From: Neomegalonema perideroedes DSM 15528
Lineage (GTDB): Bacteria; Pseudomonadota; Alphaproteobacteria; Rhodobacterales; Rhodobacteraceae
Assembly (NCBI RefSeq): GCF_000374145.1
Contig: NZ_KB893654.1
Location: 248,001 to 312,000, forward strand
Direction: 5' to 3'
Length of the DNA: 64,000 nucleotides
The notes beneath the pieces were generated by a model. The model worked only from the letters and a program-made list of their open reading frames with translations, was not told the origin of the DNA and did no database searches. Made by a program: the position numbers and the translations under genes. Positions 41,810 to 49,621 of this stretch are shown one piece after another. The first letter of the stretch is position 1. Each line of letters begins with the position of its first letter.

Positions 41810-42724
41810 TCATTCTGATCCGAGGATTGCATCGATGTTTGCAGCTTGCGCCCTCAGAGACCTTCTAATTGAGATGCAGCGGTCGAGATCATGGGTCTCG
41901 GACAAGAGCTTTCGACTCTTGTGAGCATAATCGTTGCGTAGAGAGTTTAACGGAACTCCGTCGCTATTCCCCTCGGCGAACTTCTTGAGCTCGCCGATAC
42001 ATTCTTCCGCATGGCCTGATAGATCGAGAATTTTGCGCGTAAGCCGCCAGCGGGTGTAGGTGTCGTACGCCGTGGTCAGGAATTTTTCCGTCAAGTGAGC
42101 TCCCAACCCGTTAGAATCCAATGGAAAATCTTCCGCCCTTTTTGTGGCTGACTTCACCCTCTCATCGACGATCCCCTTAAGATATTTAGCCACTTCTGCC
42201 TGCTGATCTGGATTCAGCTTGGGCCAAACCTTAAGAAAAATCTCACGAAATTGCGTGTCGATCTCGGACACTCCTTCCATCAACAAGCCTCGCACTTGCT
42301 TCACGGTCTGCTCTCGCACGAGCAGGCTACCAACGACACTCCGAACCTTCTGAATAAGCGCCGCCCGATTTGCGATATACACTCCATCAAGCTCAGCAGT
42401 TCGCACTGCATTAAGCAGATCGCTCACAGTGCTGGACGAGTAGAAAATGACAGGGAGGTAGATATGATCGGTTTCCCTAATCAGGCGAACGAGTTGGTCG
42501 CCTTGCAGACCAGCCATATGATAATCCACCATCAGCAGGTCCAGATCCGGATCTTTTAGGTGGTGCTCCAACCGCTCCTTGATCGAGCCGTCCGCAGGTG
42601 CCTCGACGAAGGTGATATCGGCTCTAATACCGACTTCATCGAGGAACTCTTTCACGTCCTCTTGATCGGTATCTGTGCTCTTGGGGTCATCGTCTATCCA
42701 AAGAATGTGGTAAGCAGTCTTCAT
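41810..42724 (-). CDS. Receiver-domain protein with C-terminal HEPN-like (Rx4H) domain
   Basis: The 304-aa product has an N-terminal CheY-type receiver domain (1-125): acidic pair in ILWIDDDPKS (D11-D13), phosphoacceptor Asp67 in LLMVDYHMAG and a Ser in IFYSSSTVSD. The conserved Lys is replaced (GVYIANRAAL). Residues about 130-304 are all-helical and no DNA-binding output domain is seen. Near the C-terminus LRNDYAHKSRKLL holds R263-N-D-Y-A-H268, the Rx4-6H motif of HEPN RNases with the usual polar residue after Arg. I infer a receiver-controlled RNA-cutting effector. It overlaps the ATPase gene by 4 bases. Confidence 0.75.
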   Translation of the reverse strand: MKTAYHILWIDDDPKSTDTDQEDVKEFLDEVGIRADITFVEAPADGSIKERLEHHLKDPDLDLLMVDYHMAGLQGDQLVRLIRETDHIYLPVIFYSSSTVSDLLNAVRTAELDGVYIANRAALIQKVRSVVGSLLVREQTVKQVRGLLMEGVSEIDTQFREIFLKVWPKLNPDQQAEVAKYLKGIVDERVKSATKRAEDFPLDSNGLGAHLTEKFLTTAYDTYTRWRLTRKILDLSGHAEECIGELKKFAEGNSDGVPLNSLRNDYAHKSRKLLSETHDLDRCISIRRSLRAQAANIDAILGSE

Positions 42725-45045
42725 GCTTTGAATTCCATTCGGACTGTGGTGCCGAATCCTTCGGAACCGCTTGCAATAGAAATTGTCCCCTGAAGGTCGT
42801 CGACAATCTGTTTGACATGACTCAGTCCGATACCCGAACCAGATGTATTGCTAATTCCCTTTTCGAATAGTTCGTCCGGGGAAAAGCGATCGGTCAGTCC
42901 GCTACCATTGTCGGCAAACTCAAGAATCACATTCTTGCCACTGCGGAACGCCCTGACAACCAGCTTCTTGGCACCTGCTTTGCCGGCATTGTCGACCAGA
43001 TTATCTACTAGCATGGTCAACTCGATCGGTCGGAATGACCGCACGAGCCGACAGTGTTCGGGATTCTCGTACGAAGTTCTGAGGTTCCAACCCAGCCCGA
43101 CATCCTTGAAATTTTCCAGATACTCATCAACAAATTGCAGCATGTCGTTGCGAACACGGTTCGTCGATATGTCGAAATCGGCCTTCGAGGCAAGTTTCGA
43201 GACATTTTGAATTTTCTCTATCTCGAACAGGCTGGCCTCAATGACATCGAAGAGCTCCGCCTTGGTATAGTTCGCTTCATTCGCTCTATAGCGGCGAACG
43301 ACACGGTCCATCCGCTTCAGAAGGGCTCCCGCGACTAGGCCTATCTGATGGTGCAGCTGGATAATTCGGGTTTGATCGGCAGTACTTTCGAACTGGGCAA
43401 AGATTCTTTTGCGCTGCTCGGATTGAAGTTCCTTCTTTACCTCGCCAACTTGAATTTCGAGGCCCTGATTGGTGCGGTTCTTTTGCGCCAGTTCCTTCGC
43501 CTGACGGCTAATGAAGCGTGATAGGTCACGCTTTTCCGACGGGCGTAACTTGTCGATTGGCGTGCCATCGAAACGCTCCTCAAGCGTCTCAATCAGTTCG
43601 TCGTAGTCTTGAGCTTCTTGATCTGCGAGCGACGATAGATATTTCAGATTGATATCAATGTCGACGATGTGGCTTTGAGGAGATCTGATTGTGACCACGG
43701 AATCTATGGTTTCGAGAACGGGCTTTTCTCCTTGGAGGTATTGATAATTACCCGCCAGAAGTTCCTCATCATTATCTTCACCAATCGTGCGGTCGATCCG
43801 GTCCCAATCTAGACCGTCGACAACAAACTTCTCCAGCTTTCTCATCGCCTTATGGAAAAATCCATAGACGAGCTCATCGTCGAAGGAGCTGGCAATGGAT
43901 TGGCTGTCCGAGGCAAGCTCGCGGAACGCGGTATTACGCTTTAAGCCTTCGCGGCTCGAAACGGGTTCAAACCTTTCGTCCGTGTCAGTAATCTGGATAA
44001 AGCCGACCAACTCGCGAAGACCAAAAAAGCGACGCTGACCCTGAGCTTTGCGCTTATCAATGCCAAGCCAATCGTCGCCGATGGACCCATATGGAAAAAC
44101 CCTGAAACTGTTGAGAAACAAGAACACCGACCCGTATTCCACCGAACGATATCCCGTTCGCCTTTTGAAGAAGGCTTTAGCCGGTTGATTTAGATAAAAT
44201 AACGTCAGCTTAATGTTTCTTAATTGCGAGTACGGGTTTTTTTCGGTGCTCCTGAAAAGGAAATCACCATCGTGACGAAGTTCAAACGTAATGAACTTTC
44301 CATCAGGATCGATATTGGCTTGAATTGACGATGCGCGAAAATCGAGTTCTTCGAAAATCTTGTTTTCGATCGGCCCGTTTATCGGATGTTTTACACTGTA
44401 TCTCCAATGCGAGAAATTGACGGAAAACTCGTTGTCTGGATCGATAATAAAGCGCTCGAGTTCCTTACGCAGAGAACGTAGGCGATCGGCATCCCACTCG
44501 CTGCGCAAACCTCTGATCGTGAGCACAGTCCCATGCGCACCCCGTCCGGCGCCCATCGCCTTTCGGAACTCTTCCAACGTCGGTTCGCTCGCGAACAGCT
44601 CAATACTGCCGATTTCCTGATCGCGTTCATCAACCTCGAACTTCGTCCAATCGACGTCCAGCTTAGCAGGCGTCTGGCGATCTTTTCTGGTCATGATTTC
44701 CAGATTTGTGCCCAGACGGTCGCAAGAGAATCGACCAATTCCTTTGCTGCCAGCATATGCCCCCACTGAAGGCGCAGAGTTCTTCTTCTCCGAGTAGGCG
44801 ATGTTCAGCCACTTGTGCTCGATGTCATCGAGCGTCATCCCGTGTCCATTGTCGGATATCACGAGCTCGCTGGCGTCGCTTGATCCGGACTGACGAAACT
44901 CAATCCAGACTCCAGAAGCCCCTGCGTCCTTCGAGTTTTTGATGAGCTCAATTATCGCAATGTCATCGCTGATGATGAGGCCACGACCAACAATATCCTT
45001 GAGCCTAGCATGAGCGCTGAATTTCAGGGGTGAGAAGTCACTCAT
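42721..45045 (-). CDS. Dual GHKL ATPase: MORC/Hsp90-like N-terminus plus histidine-kinase C-terminus
   Basis: The 774-aa product has a first GHKL ATPase at 1-200: N-box IIELIKNSKDAGA, G1 SDNGHGMTLDD (65-75), G2 GSKGIGRFSCDRLG (99-112). An S5-like middle follows (about 210-400, including FRVFPYGSIGDDWLGIDKR). A coiled coil spans about 500-560, with a DHp-like helix carrying H565/H566 (IIQLHHQIGLVAGALLKR). A histidine-kinase ATPase occupies 675-774: N-box LVDNLVDNAGKAGA, G1 FADNGSGL, G2 TSGSGIGLSHVKQ. The N-terminal half resembles prokaryotic paraMORC ATPases that accompany DNA methylases. It probably phosphorylates the receiver protein. It overlaps both neighbours. Confidence 0.82.
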   Translation of the reverse strand: MSDFSPLKFSAHARLKDIVGRGLIISDDIAIIELIKNSKDAGASGVWIEFRQSGSSDASELVISDNGHGMTLDDIEHKWLNIAYSEKKNSAPSVGAYAGSKGIGRFSCDRLGTNLEIMTRKDRQTPAKLDVDWTKFEVDERDQEIGSIELFASEPTLEEFRKAMGAGRGAHGTVLTIRGLRSEWDADRLRSLRKELERFIIDPDNEFSVNFSHWRYSVKHPINGPIENKIFEELDFRASSIQANIDPDGKFITFELRHDGDFLFRSTEKNPYSQLRNIKLTLFYLNQPAKAFFKRRTGYRSVEYGSVFLFLNSFRVFPYGSIGDDWLGIDKRKAQGQRRFFGLRELVGFIQITDTDERFEPVSSREGLKRNTAFRELASDSQSIASSFDDELVYGFFHKAMRKLEKFVVDGLDWDRIDRTIGEDNDEELLAGNYQYLQGEKPVLETIDSVVTIRSPQSHIVDIDINLKYLSSLADQEAQDYDELIETLEERFDGTPIDKLRPSEKRDLSRFISRQAKELAQKNRTNQGLEIQVGEVKKELQSEQRKRIFAQFESTADQTRIIQLHHQIGLVAGALLKRMDRVVRRYRANEANYTKAELFDVIEASLFEIEKIQNVSKLASKADFDISTNRVRNDMLQFVDEYLENFKDVGLGWNLRTSYENPEHCRLVRSFRPIELTMLVDNLVDNAGKAGAKKLVVRAFRSGKNVILEFADNGSGLTDRFSPDELFEKGISNTSGSGIGLSHVKQIVDDLQGTISIASGSEGFGTTVRMEFKA

Positions 45046-46300
45046 GCGATGCTATCTCAAGCAGGGTTTCTCCAATCGCTTCGGCAAGAAGCGGCGGCAC
45101 AGCATTGCCAACTTGCGTATAGCGTGGGCACTCATTTTTCCGGCGATGCCCGCCAGTTGTATATTTTCCTTTGAAACTAAACCAATCCGGAAATGTCTGA
45201 AGTCGCGCATTCTCCCTCACGGTAAGAATCCGTGGCTCTCCATAATGAATCATATCATCCGGTAAGGTCGTGACCGTCCGGGCAAGCATCTCCGGATGCA
45301 AGGGGGTTAGGCACTGCTTCTTTGTGCTGAACCTCGCCCTGTTCTCCGGTGAAAGCGTCCTGCCGCGGGGGCATTGCTCCAAGATGAGGGAAAAGCGTGC
45401 GACGATTTCGGGCGTGTGGTTGGGTAGGCGCAGACTGTCAGGCGCGAAGCTCTGTGATAGATCAGCCCGCATCAGCTGCTGAAATGCGGTCAAGGGTCCG
45501 CTGCCATCGTAGCGAACTTGCTTGAACTTCCGATCGTCCGGATAGTCGACCAGTGGCCCACGCTGCGTTTCCAGGTCGCCAATCGCTTCACGCACTCCGA
45601 CGTTGTGTCCGTTTAGAGATCGGCGGTCACGAAATGAGCGAACATTTTTGGTCAGGATCTTGAGTGGATCACTTCCGCAAACGCCTTGATCCTTGCGAAT
45701 GCACATCATGATAAAGCGCTTGCGCATTTGCGGCACGCCAAATTTCGAAGTATCGATAAGCTCCGAATACACCTCGTATCCAAACTCCCCGAGTGTGGCC
45801 AATTGCAGAGCAACCCGGTGAGAGTATGGCATTTCATCCTCGGAGAACGGATGTTGAAAGCCTCGGACATTCTCTAGCAGAAGATATTTCGGCTCGACCA
45901 GTCGAACGATCTCAATGTATTCCTCGGTGAGGCGGTTTCGGGGATCGTCATTGCTTCGCAGGCCAGCCATTGAGAAGCCCTGACAGGGTGGACCTCCCGC
46001 AATGAGATCGATCCTGCCTTTGAGCGACTTGAGGTGCTTTGAATAGTTCTCGAGAATATGAGATGTCGTCATGGCTTCGCATGGGAGCCATTCTGGCCAC
46101 AAGAACGTATAGCGTCCATCCGGATCACAAAGATTCGCCTTAAATGTGGCGAAGGCGTCCTCTGACTTTTCTATCGAGAATATGCCGTTCCAGCCAGCCA
46201 TTAGGAGTCCCAGCGAAAGGCCGCCACAACCAGAGAATAGATCGATAAATGTATTTGGTTTTTTTGGCTTCTCACTGGAAGTTTTGGGAGCGATGCTCAT
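45038..46300 (-). CDS. DNA (cytosine-5-)-methyltransferase
   Basis: The complete 420-aa C5 methylase has motif I FIDLFSGCGGLSLGLLMAGW, motif IV with catalytic Cys106 in GGPPCQGFSMAG, and motif VI LLLENVRGF (E143-N144-V145). Motif VIII is QMRKRFIMMCI; a target-recognition region lies at about 220-350; motif IX is RTVTTLPDDM and motif X YTQVGNAVPPLLAEAIGE. The recognition site cannot be read from sequence. There is no adjacent restriction endonuclease or Vsr gene; the gene instead overlaps the dual ATPase (8 bases) and the XRE regulator (4 bases). Confidence 0.93.
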   Translation of the reverse strand: MSIAPKTSSEKPKKPNTFIDLFSGCGGLSLGLLMAGWNGIFSIEKSEDAFATFKANLCDPDGRYTFLWPEWLPCEAMTTSHILENYSKHLKSLKGRIDLIAGGPPCQGFSMAGLRSNDDPRNRLTEEYIEIVRLVEPKYLLLENVRGFQHPFSEDEMPYSHRVALQLATLGEFGYEVYSELIDTSKFGVPQMRKRFIMMCIRKDQGVCGSDPLKILTKNVRSFRDRRSLNGHNVGVREAIGDLETQRGPLVDYPDDRKFKQVRYDGSGPLTAFQQLMRADLSQSFAPDSLRLPNHTPEIVARFSLILEQCPRGRTLSPENRARFSTKKQCLTPLHPEMLARTVTTLPDDMIHYGEPRILTVRENARLQTFPDWFSFKGKYTTGGHRRKNECPRYTQVGNAVPPLLAEAIGETLLEIASHE

Positions 46301-46497
46301 TGAGACGCCAACTCGTCTGCATCCAGGGTCCGACCCAGTTGCCGACCCAGCGTTGCCGCTATTTTGTGCAATGTCAGTTCTGACACTGCTCCGCCCTTCT
46401 CAGCCTTGGAAACGGTCGCTCGATCCAGATCCGCAAGCCTCGCGAACTGGTTTAACGATAGCTTCGCCTCCAAACGCAGGCTCTTGATCTTGCTCAT
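46297..46497 (-). CDS. XRE-family HTH regulator (controller-like)
   Basis: The 66-aa product starts at MSKIKSLRLEAKLSLNQFAR (46497); an ATG at 46521 is possible. It is essentially one Cro/C1-type HTH (LSLNQFARLADLDRATVSKAE, KGGAVSELTLHKIAATLG). Such small proteins resemble restriction-modification controllers. First position in the operon and the 4-base overlap with the methylase suggest autoregulation of the whole system. Confidence 0.85.
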   Translation of the reverse strand: MSKIKSLRLEAKLSLNQFARLADLDRATVSKAEKGGAVSELTLHKIAATLGRQLGRTLDADELASQ

Positions 46498-46521
46498 TAT
46501 CGCCCAGATCCCGCGGCCCAA

Positions 46522-46927
46522 CCCTTATGCCACGCGCAACCAACTTTCCCAGCATATACTCTTAAAACGGCATAAGTCAGCAAAATTCTGCATAATTACA
46601 CAAGAATCAGCAGCCGCGCGACGTGTTGGATCGGAGCGATTTCCATCGCGATTCGCACAGGTGCGACTGCCTTTGAGGGTTCGTCAGGCTATTAAGCAGG
46701 CGTTCATGCGCGTGCCCATTCGGCCGGGTAGCAAGCGATATTGCGAATGTGATGAGCGCAAAGGCAGCTTATCGTCTCCTGCATTTCCGAAGGCGACGTT
46801 CCGGTCAGTCCGCAATTGCGGACATTCTGATCGACCGAAGCGGACTGTGTGGTTTCAGATGGCTACTGTCAGCCAGAGATCGGAGTTCGGTGCAGAACCA
46901 CTATTATCGACCTGAAGTGCGGAACCT
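46522..46927. other. Gene-free spacer between the methylase operon and the recombinase
   Basis: The roughly 400 bases hold no gene I can support; the short open frames lack coding character. The left part (46540-46610) is AT-rich and should contain the promoter and operator for the leftward XRE-methylase operon. A minus-strand TTGCTG followed by a TATATG-like hexamer with a long spacer is a weak promoter candidate. The right part abuts the recombinase stop and could contain half of its attachment site. It may be the seam between two insertions. Confidence 0.4.
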
Positions 46928-48475
46928 TCATGACAGTGTGCACGTAATCCGTACCTTGTCCGCCTCGGCAACGATCCGCCCGGCAAAGGCGGAGGCATAT
47001 TCGCGCCGAAACCCGTCCCCTCGCTCGAACAGACGCTGGCCTGCCATCTTGATGACCGCGCTCAGCATCGATGCAGACACCGTCATGGCGCCCGCACGGT
47101 CGAGTTCGGCCTGAAGGCTCACGACTTCCTCCGCCGTTCGGGCTTGTAATGCCCGAAGATAGGCCAGCCGCTCCTGCAGCGATCGGTCTTCGAGGTCGAG
47201 CGCGCCGATTTCGATCGCTTTGCGCAACCGCTCCAGACGCATCCGCACTTCCTCGCCACGCCGGGTCACTTCGTCAAGCCGGCCAGCTCCGTCCCGCGCT
47301 ATCAGCGCCTGCCGGCGTTCGAGGATCGTCGTCAGAATGCGCTCGATGCGCTTCCGATCCAGCAACCGTTCCATCATGTGCTGGGCGACCAACGTATCGA
47401 GCGCATCGATCGGGATCGCGATGCCCGTGCATCGGACGGTATCCGTACGAGCTGTCTTCTGGCAGGCATAATAGCGATAACGCCCGGCCTTGCCGGTCCG
47501 CATGGTCATGAGTCCTCCACACTGTGCGCAGTGCAGCAGGCCGGTCAGCATGTTCGGGCTGCTGATGAGATGCGGTGCCAGCGCCTTCGGATTGCGGTCG
47601 CGCAACAGCGTCTTAACAGCAACGAACGTTGCCTGATCGACCAGCGGCGGCACGGCGACGGTGATGACCTCACCATCCGCCTTGCGCGTGCTGTCCTTGC
47701 CGCGTTTGTTGAACCGGTGCTGGCCCACATAGGTCGTTCGAGTCAGTATCGCGTGGATCTGGTCGACGCCCCACCGTCCTCCGTCGCGGGTGAATATCCG
47801 CCGGTCGTTGAGATATCCGACGATCGCCTTGACACCCATCGGCCCGGTGGTTCCATCGCCCGACAGCGCCAGCCGATAGATCAGGCGGACGGTGTCGGCG
47901 TGCATGGGATCGATGGCCAATGTCTTCTTGACCTTGGCGCCGCGCCGTTCGGCTTCGACGATGCGGTATCCGATCGGCGGCAGCGATCCATTCCAAAAGC
48001 CCTGACGGGCGTTCTCCTTCATGGCCCGCAGCGTATGCTTGCCGTTCTCCCGTGACTGATATTCGTCGAACAGGGTCATCACCCGGCGCATCATGACATG
48101 CATCGGATCGTCGCCCACTGCCTGGGTGATCGAGATCAGCTTCACCCCATTGCGGGCCAGCCTGCGGATATGGAACTCCAGCTCGAAATGGTCGCGGAAG
48201 AAGCGGCTGAAGGAATGGACGAGGATGATGTCGAACGGTGCATGCCGTACGCTTGCTGCCTCGATCAGACGCTGAAACTCTGGCCGACGATCGCTGGTGG
48301 CGGAGACCCCGGCATCAACGAAGGTGTCGATAAGCTGATGCCCATGCGCGGCGCACCAGGCTTCGCCCTGCTGACGTTGATCGGGGATGGAGACGTCATG
48401 CTGTGCCTGCCGCGTCGTCGAGACGCGCAGGTAAAGCGCGACGCGCTGGGCCGCGCTGCTGCCTGCGGCGGTCAC
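46928..48475 (-). CDS. Large serine recombinase/integrase
   Basis: The 515-aa product has the resolvase/invertase catalytic domain (about 10-155) with nucleophile Ser19 in ALYLRVSTTRQAQ, then VHSFSRFFRD and an arginine-rich helix. A Recombinase domain follows (about 175-290, GYRIVEAERRGAKVKK, VGQHRFNKRGKD). A zinc ribbon comes next (LLHCAQCGGLMTMR, YYACQKTARTDTVRC). A coiled coil (about 385-455) and a C-terminal tail complete it. It is intact and probably active in site-specific integration or excision. It overlaps the small upstream gene by 4 bases. Confidence 0.93.
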   Translation of the reverse strand: MTAAGSSAAQRVALYLRVSTTRQAQHDVSIPDQRQQGEAWCAAHGHQLIDTFVDAGVSATSDRRPEFQRLIEAASVRHAPFDIILVHSFSRFFRDHFELEFHIRRLARNGVKLISITQAVGDDPMHVMMRRVMTLFDEYQSRENGKHTLRAMKENARQGFWNGSLPPIGYRIVEAERRGAKVKKTLAIDPMHADTVRLIYRLALSGDGTTGPMGVKAIVGYLNDRRIFTRDGGRWGVDQIHAILTRTTYVGQHRFNKRGKDSTRKADGEVITVAVPPLVDQATFVAVKTLLRDRNPKALAPHLISSPNMLTGLLHCAQCGGLMTMRTGKAGRYRYYACQKTARTDTVRCTGIAIPIDALDTLVAQHMMERLLDRKRIERILTTILERRQALIARDGAGRLDEVTRRGEEVRMRLERLRKAIEIGALDLEDRSLQERLAYLRALQARTAEEVVSLQAELDRAGAMTVSASMLSAVIKMAGQRLFERGDGFRREYASAFAGRIVAEADKVRITCTLS

Positions 48476-48705
48476 GGCTTTGACCGGTCGATCAGATCGA
48501 TGGGACCGAACATCTCATCGAAGACGTCGCCGAAGTAGCGCTCGAACACCTCGATCTCAGCTTCGGTGATCGGCACCTCATCAGGCCAGTCGTCCGTGAC
48601 GATCCAGGTCGACACGTTGTGCTTCGGACGGCGCTTGGAGCTGGAGGCTGCAGGGTTGGAGTTCGTGGATGAAGCGGGTCGGGATTTACGCGGAGGTTTT
48701 GACAT
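48472..48705 (-). CDS. Small protein coupled to the serine recombinase
   Basis: The 77-aa product has a basic Ser/Pro-rich N-terminus (MSKPPRKSRPASSTNSNPAA) and an acidic C-terminal half (WIVTDDWPDEVPITEAEIEV, FERYFGDVFDEMFG). The 4-base overlap with the recombinase start implies coupled translation, so it may be a directionality or accessory factor. No HTH is obvious. It is not a recognised excisionase. Confidence 0.6.
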   Translation of the reverse strand: MSKPPRKSRPASSTNSNPAASSSKRRPKHNVSTWIVTDDWPDEVPITEAEIEVFERYFGDVFDEMFGPIDLIDRSKP

Positions 48706-48952
48706 CCGCAGCGTATCGCTGGAATGGCCAGTAATGGAAACATCAGGACGCGACTAATATACTGATTTACCGTGTTATTGACGAGTTTTCGCAAGCCGCC
48801 GATTCCTGCCCGAAGGCAAGCATGTACCGAATCCACTTTCTACCCGCGGATGCGTGGGCTTTAGCCGATGTCACCGCGCTCTCCCGCGGCAGCCTTCAAG
48901 CATCGCCCGCGTTGGGTTATCCATGCTTGGCTCGCATCGGGAAGGATGGCTG

Positions 48953-49159
48953 ATGAACAATACAGAGCAGAGGCCCGGCGTGATATTGACGGTTGGTGAT
49001 GCGGCAGACGACGCCGTGCAGAAATCCGCGCCGACCTTTGCGGCAACGCGGCCGGAAGATGTCTTCGGTGCGCTGCCCTACAGGGGAAAGCCGAAGTCCA
49101 TCGCACGGATGGATGCAGGTATCCTTGCCGAAACGAAGCGGCGACACGTTCGCGATTGA
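48953..49159 (+). pseudogene. Remnant of a VapB/AbrB-type antitoxin (C-terminal part)
   Basis: The 68-codon frame from ATG 48953 ends in FAATRPEDVFGALPYRGKPK and SIARMDAGILAETKRRHVRD. This resembles the C-terminal toxin-neutralising tail of VapB antitoxins (EDVFG..., then a MDAAI helix). The DNA-binding AbrB domain expected before it is absent, so it looks truncated. A relic of the partner toxin follows in the next frame. Confidence 0.4.
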
Positions 49160-49220
49160 TACGGACGCCGCGTGCCGCATGAAGATGGTCTATTGGATCA
49201 TCCGAAAGGAAGCTCCATGA
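49146..49220 (+). pseudogene. VapC-like PIN toxin start remnant
   Basis: Overlapping the end of the VapB remnant, ACG TTC GCG ATT GAT ACG GAC reads (T)FAIDTD, close to the usual PIN-toxin start MFAIDTN with the ATG changed to ACG. After about eight codons the similarity is lost, and the frame stops at 49220. Only the first strand of the toxin would remain, so the module is dead. Confidence 0.3.
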
Positions 49221-49507
49221 GGGTATCTATTACGAAAGCACCGGCCCGACTGGCAGAACTGGTGCGCCGTGCCGAAGCTGGCGAGGACGTAGTGCTGACC
49301 CGCCATGGTCGTGCCGCCGTGCGGCTCGTGCCAGTTCGCACTGTTCCATCCGTCAAAGATCGCCGGGTTCTTCTTGAGGCGCTTCGAAAGTCTGGTGCAG
49401 CGAAGGCGTCGGCGGGTGTCGCTGCTGCCCGCAGCCAGGATTTTCTCTATGACGAAGAGACCGGCCTGCCATGTGGGAAATTCTCTGACGCAATCAGCTC
49501 GATATGA
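49217..49507 (+). CDS. Phd/YefM-type antitoxin without a partner toxin
   Basis: The 96-aa product starts at MRVSITKAPARLAELVRRAE (49217, with AAAGGA upstream), continuing GEDVVLTRHGRAAVRLVPVR. This is a typical Phd fold that binds DNA and neutralises a Doc or PIN-domain toxin. The C-terminus (FLYDEETGLPCGKFSDAISS) carries the usual FLYDE motif near the expected end. No toxin gene follows; 114 bases of non-coding DNA lead to the convergent yhaV. It may be orphaned or act on other modules. Confidence 0.8.
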   Translation: MRVSITKAPARLAELVRRAEAGEDVVLTRHGRAAVRLVPVRTVPSVKDRRVLLEALRKSGAAKASAGVAAARSQDFLYDEETGLPCGKFSDAISSI

Positions 49508-49621
49508 TCCTGCTGCCGCCGCGAATCCGAACGGCGGAACGCGCCCGTGGCATGGTTCCGGCGCAGCCGAAAGCCCGGCCTGTAGGGCAACGCCCTATCC
49601 TGTGACGCTCAACAGCATTCA

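Noticed and set aside
41810-42724. Ordinary transcriptional response regulator
   Set aside because: No winged-helix, LuxR or Fis-type DNA-binding domain is present after the receiver domain.
41810-46497. Interpretation as the Detocs two-component defence system
   Set aside because: Detocs has a kinase, receiver buffer and a phosphorylase effector; here there is a methylase, a MORC-like ATPase half and an HEPN-like motif instead, and no nucleoside phosphorylase domain.
46364-47114. Plus-strand frames across the spacer between the XRE gene and the recombinase
   Set aside because: No homology-like features, and each overlaps a convincing gene on the other strand.
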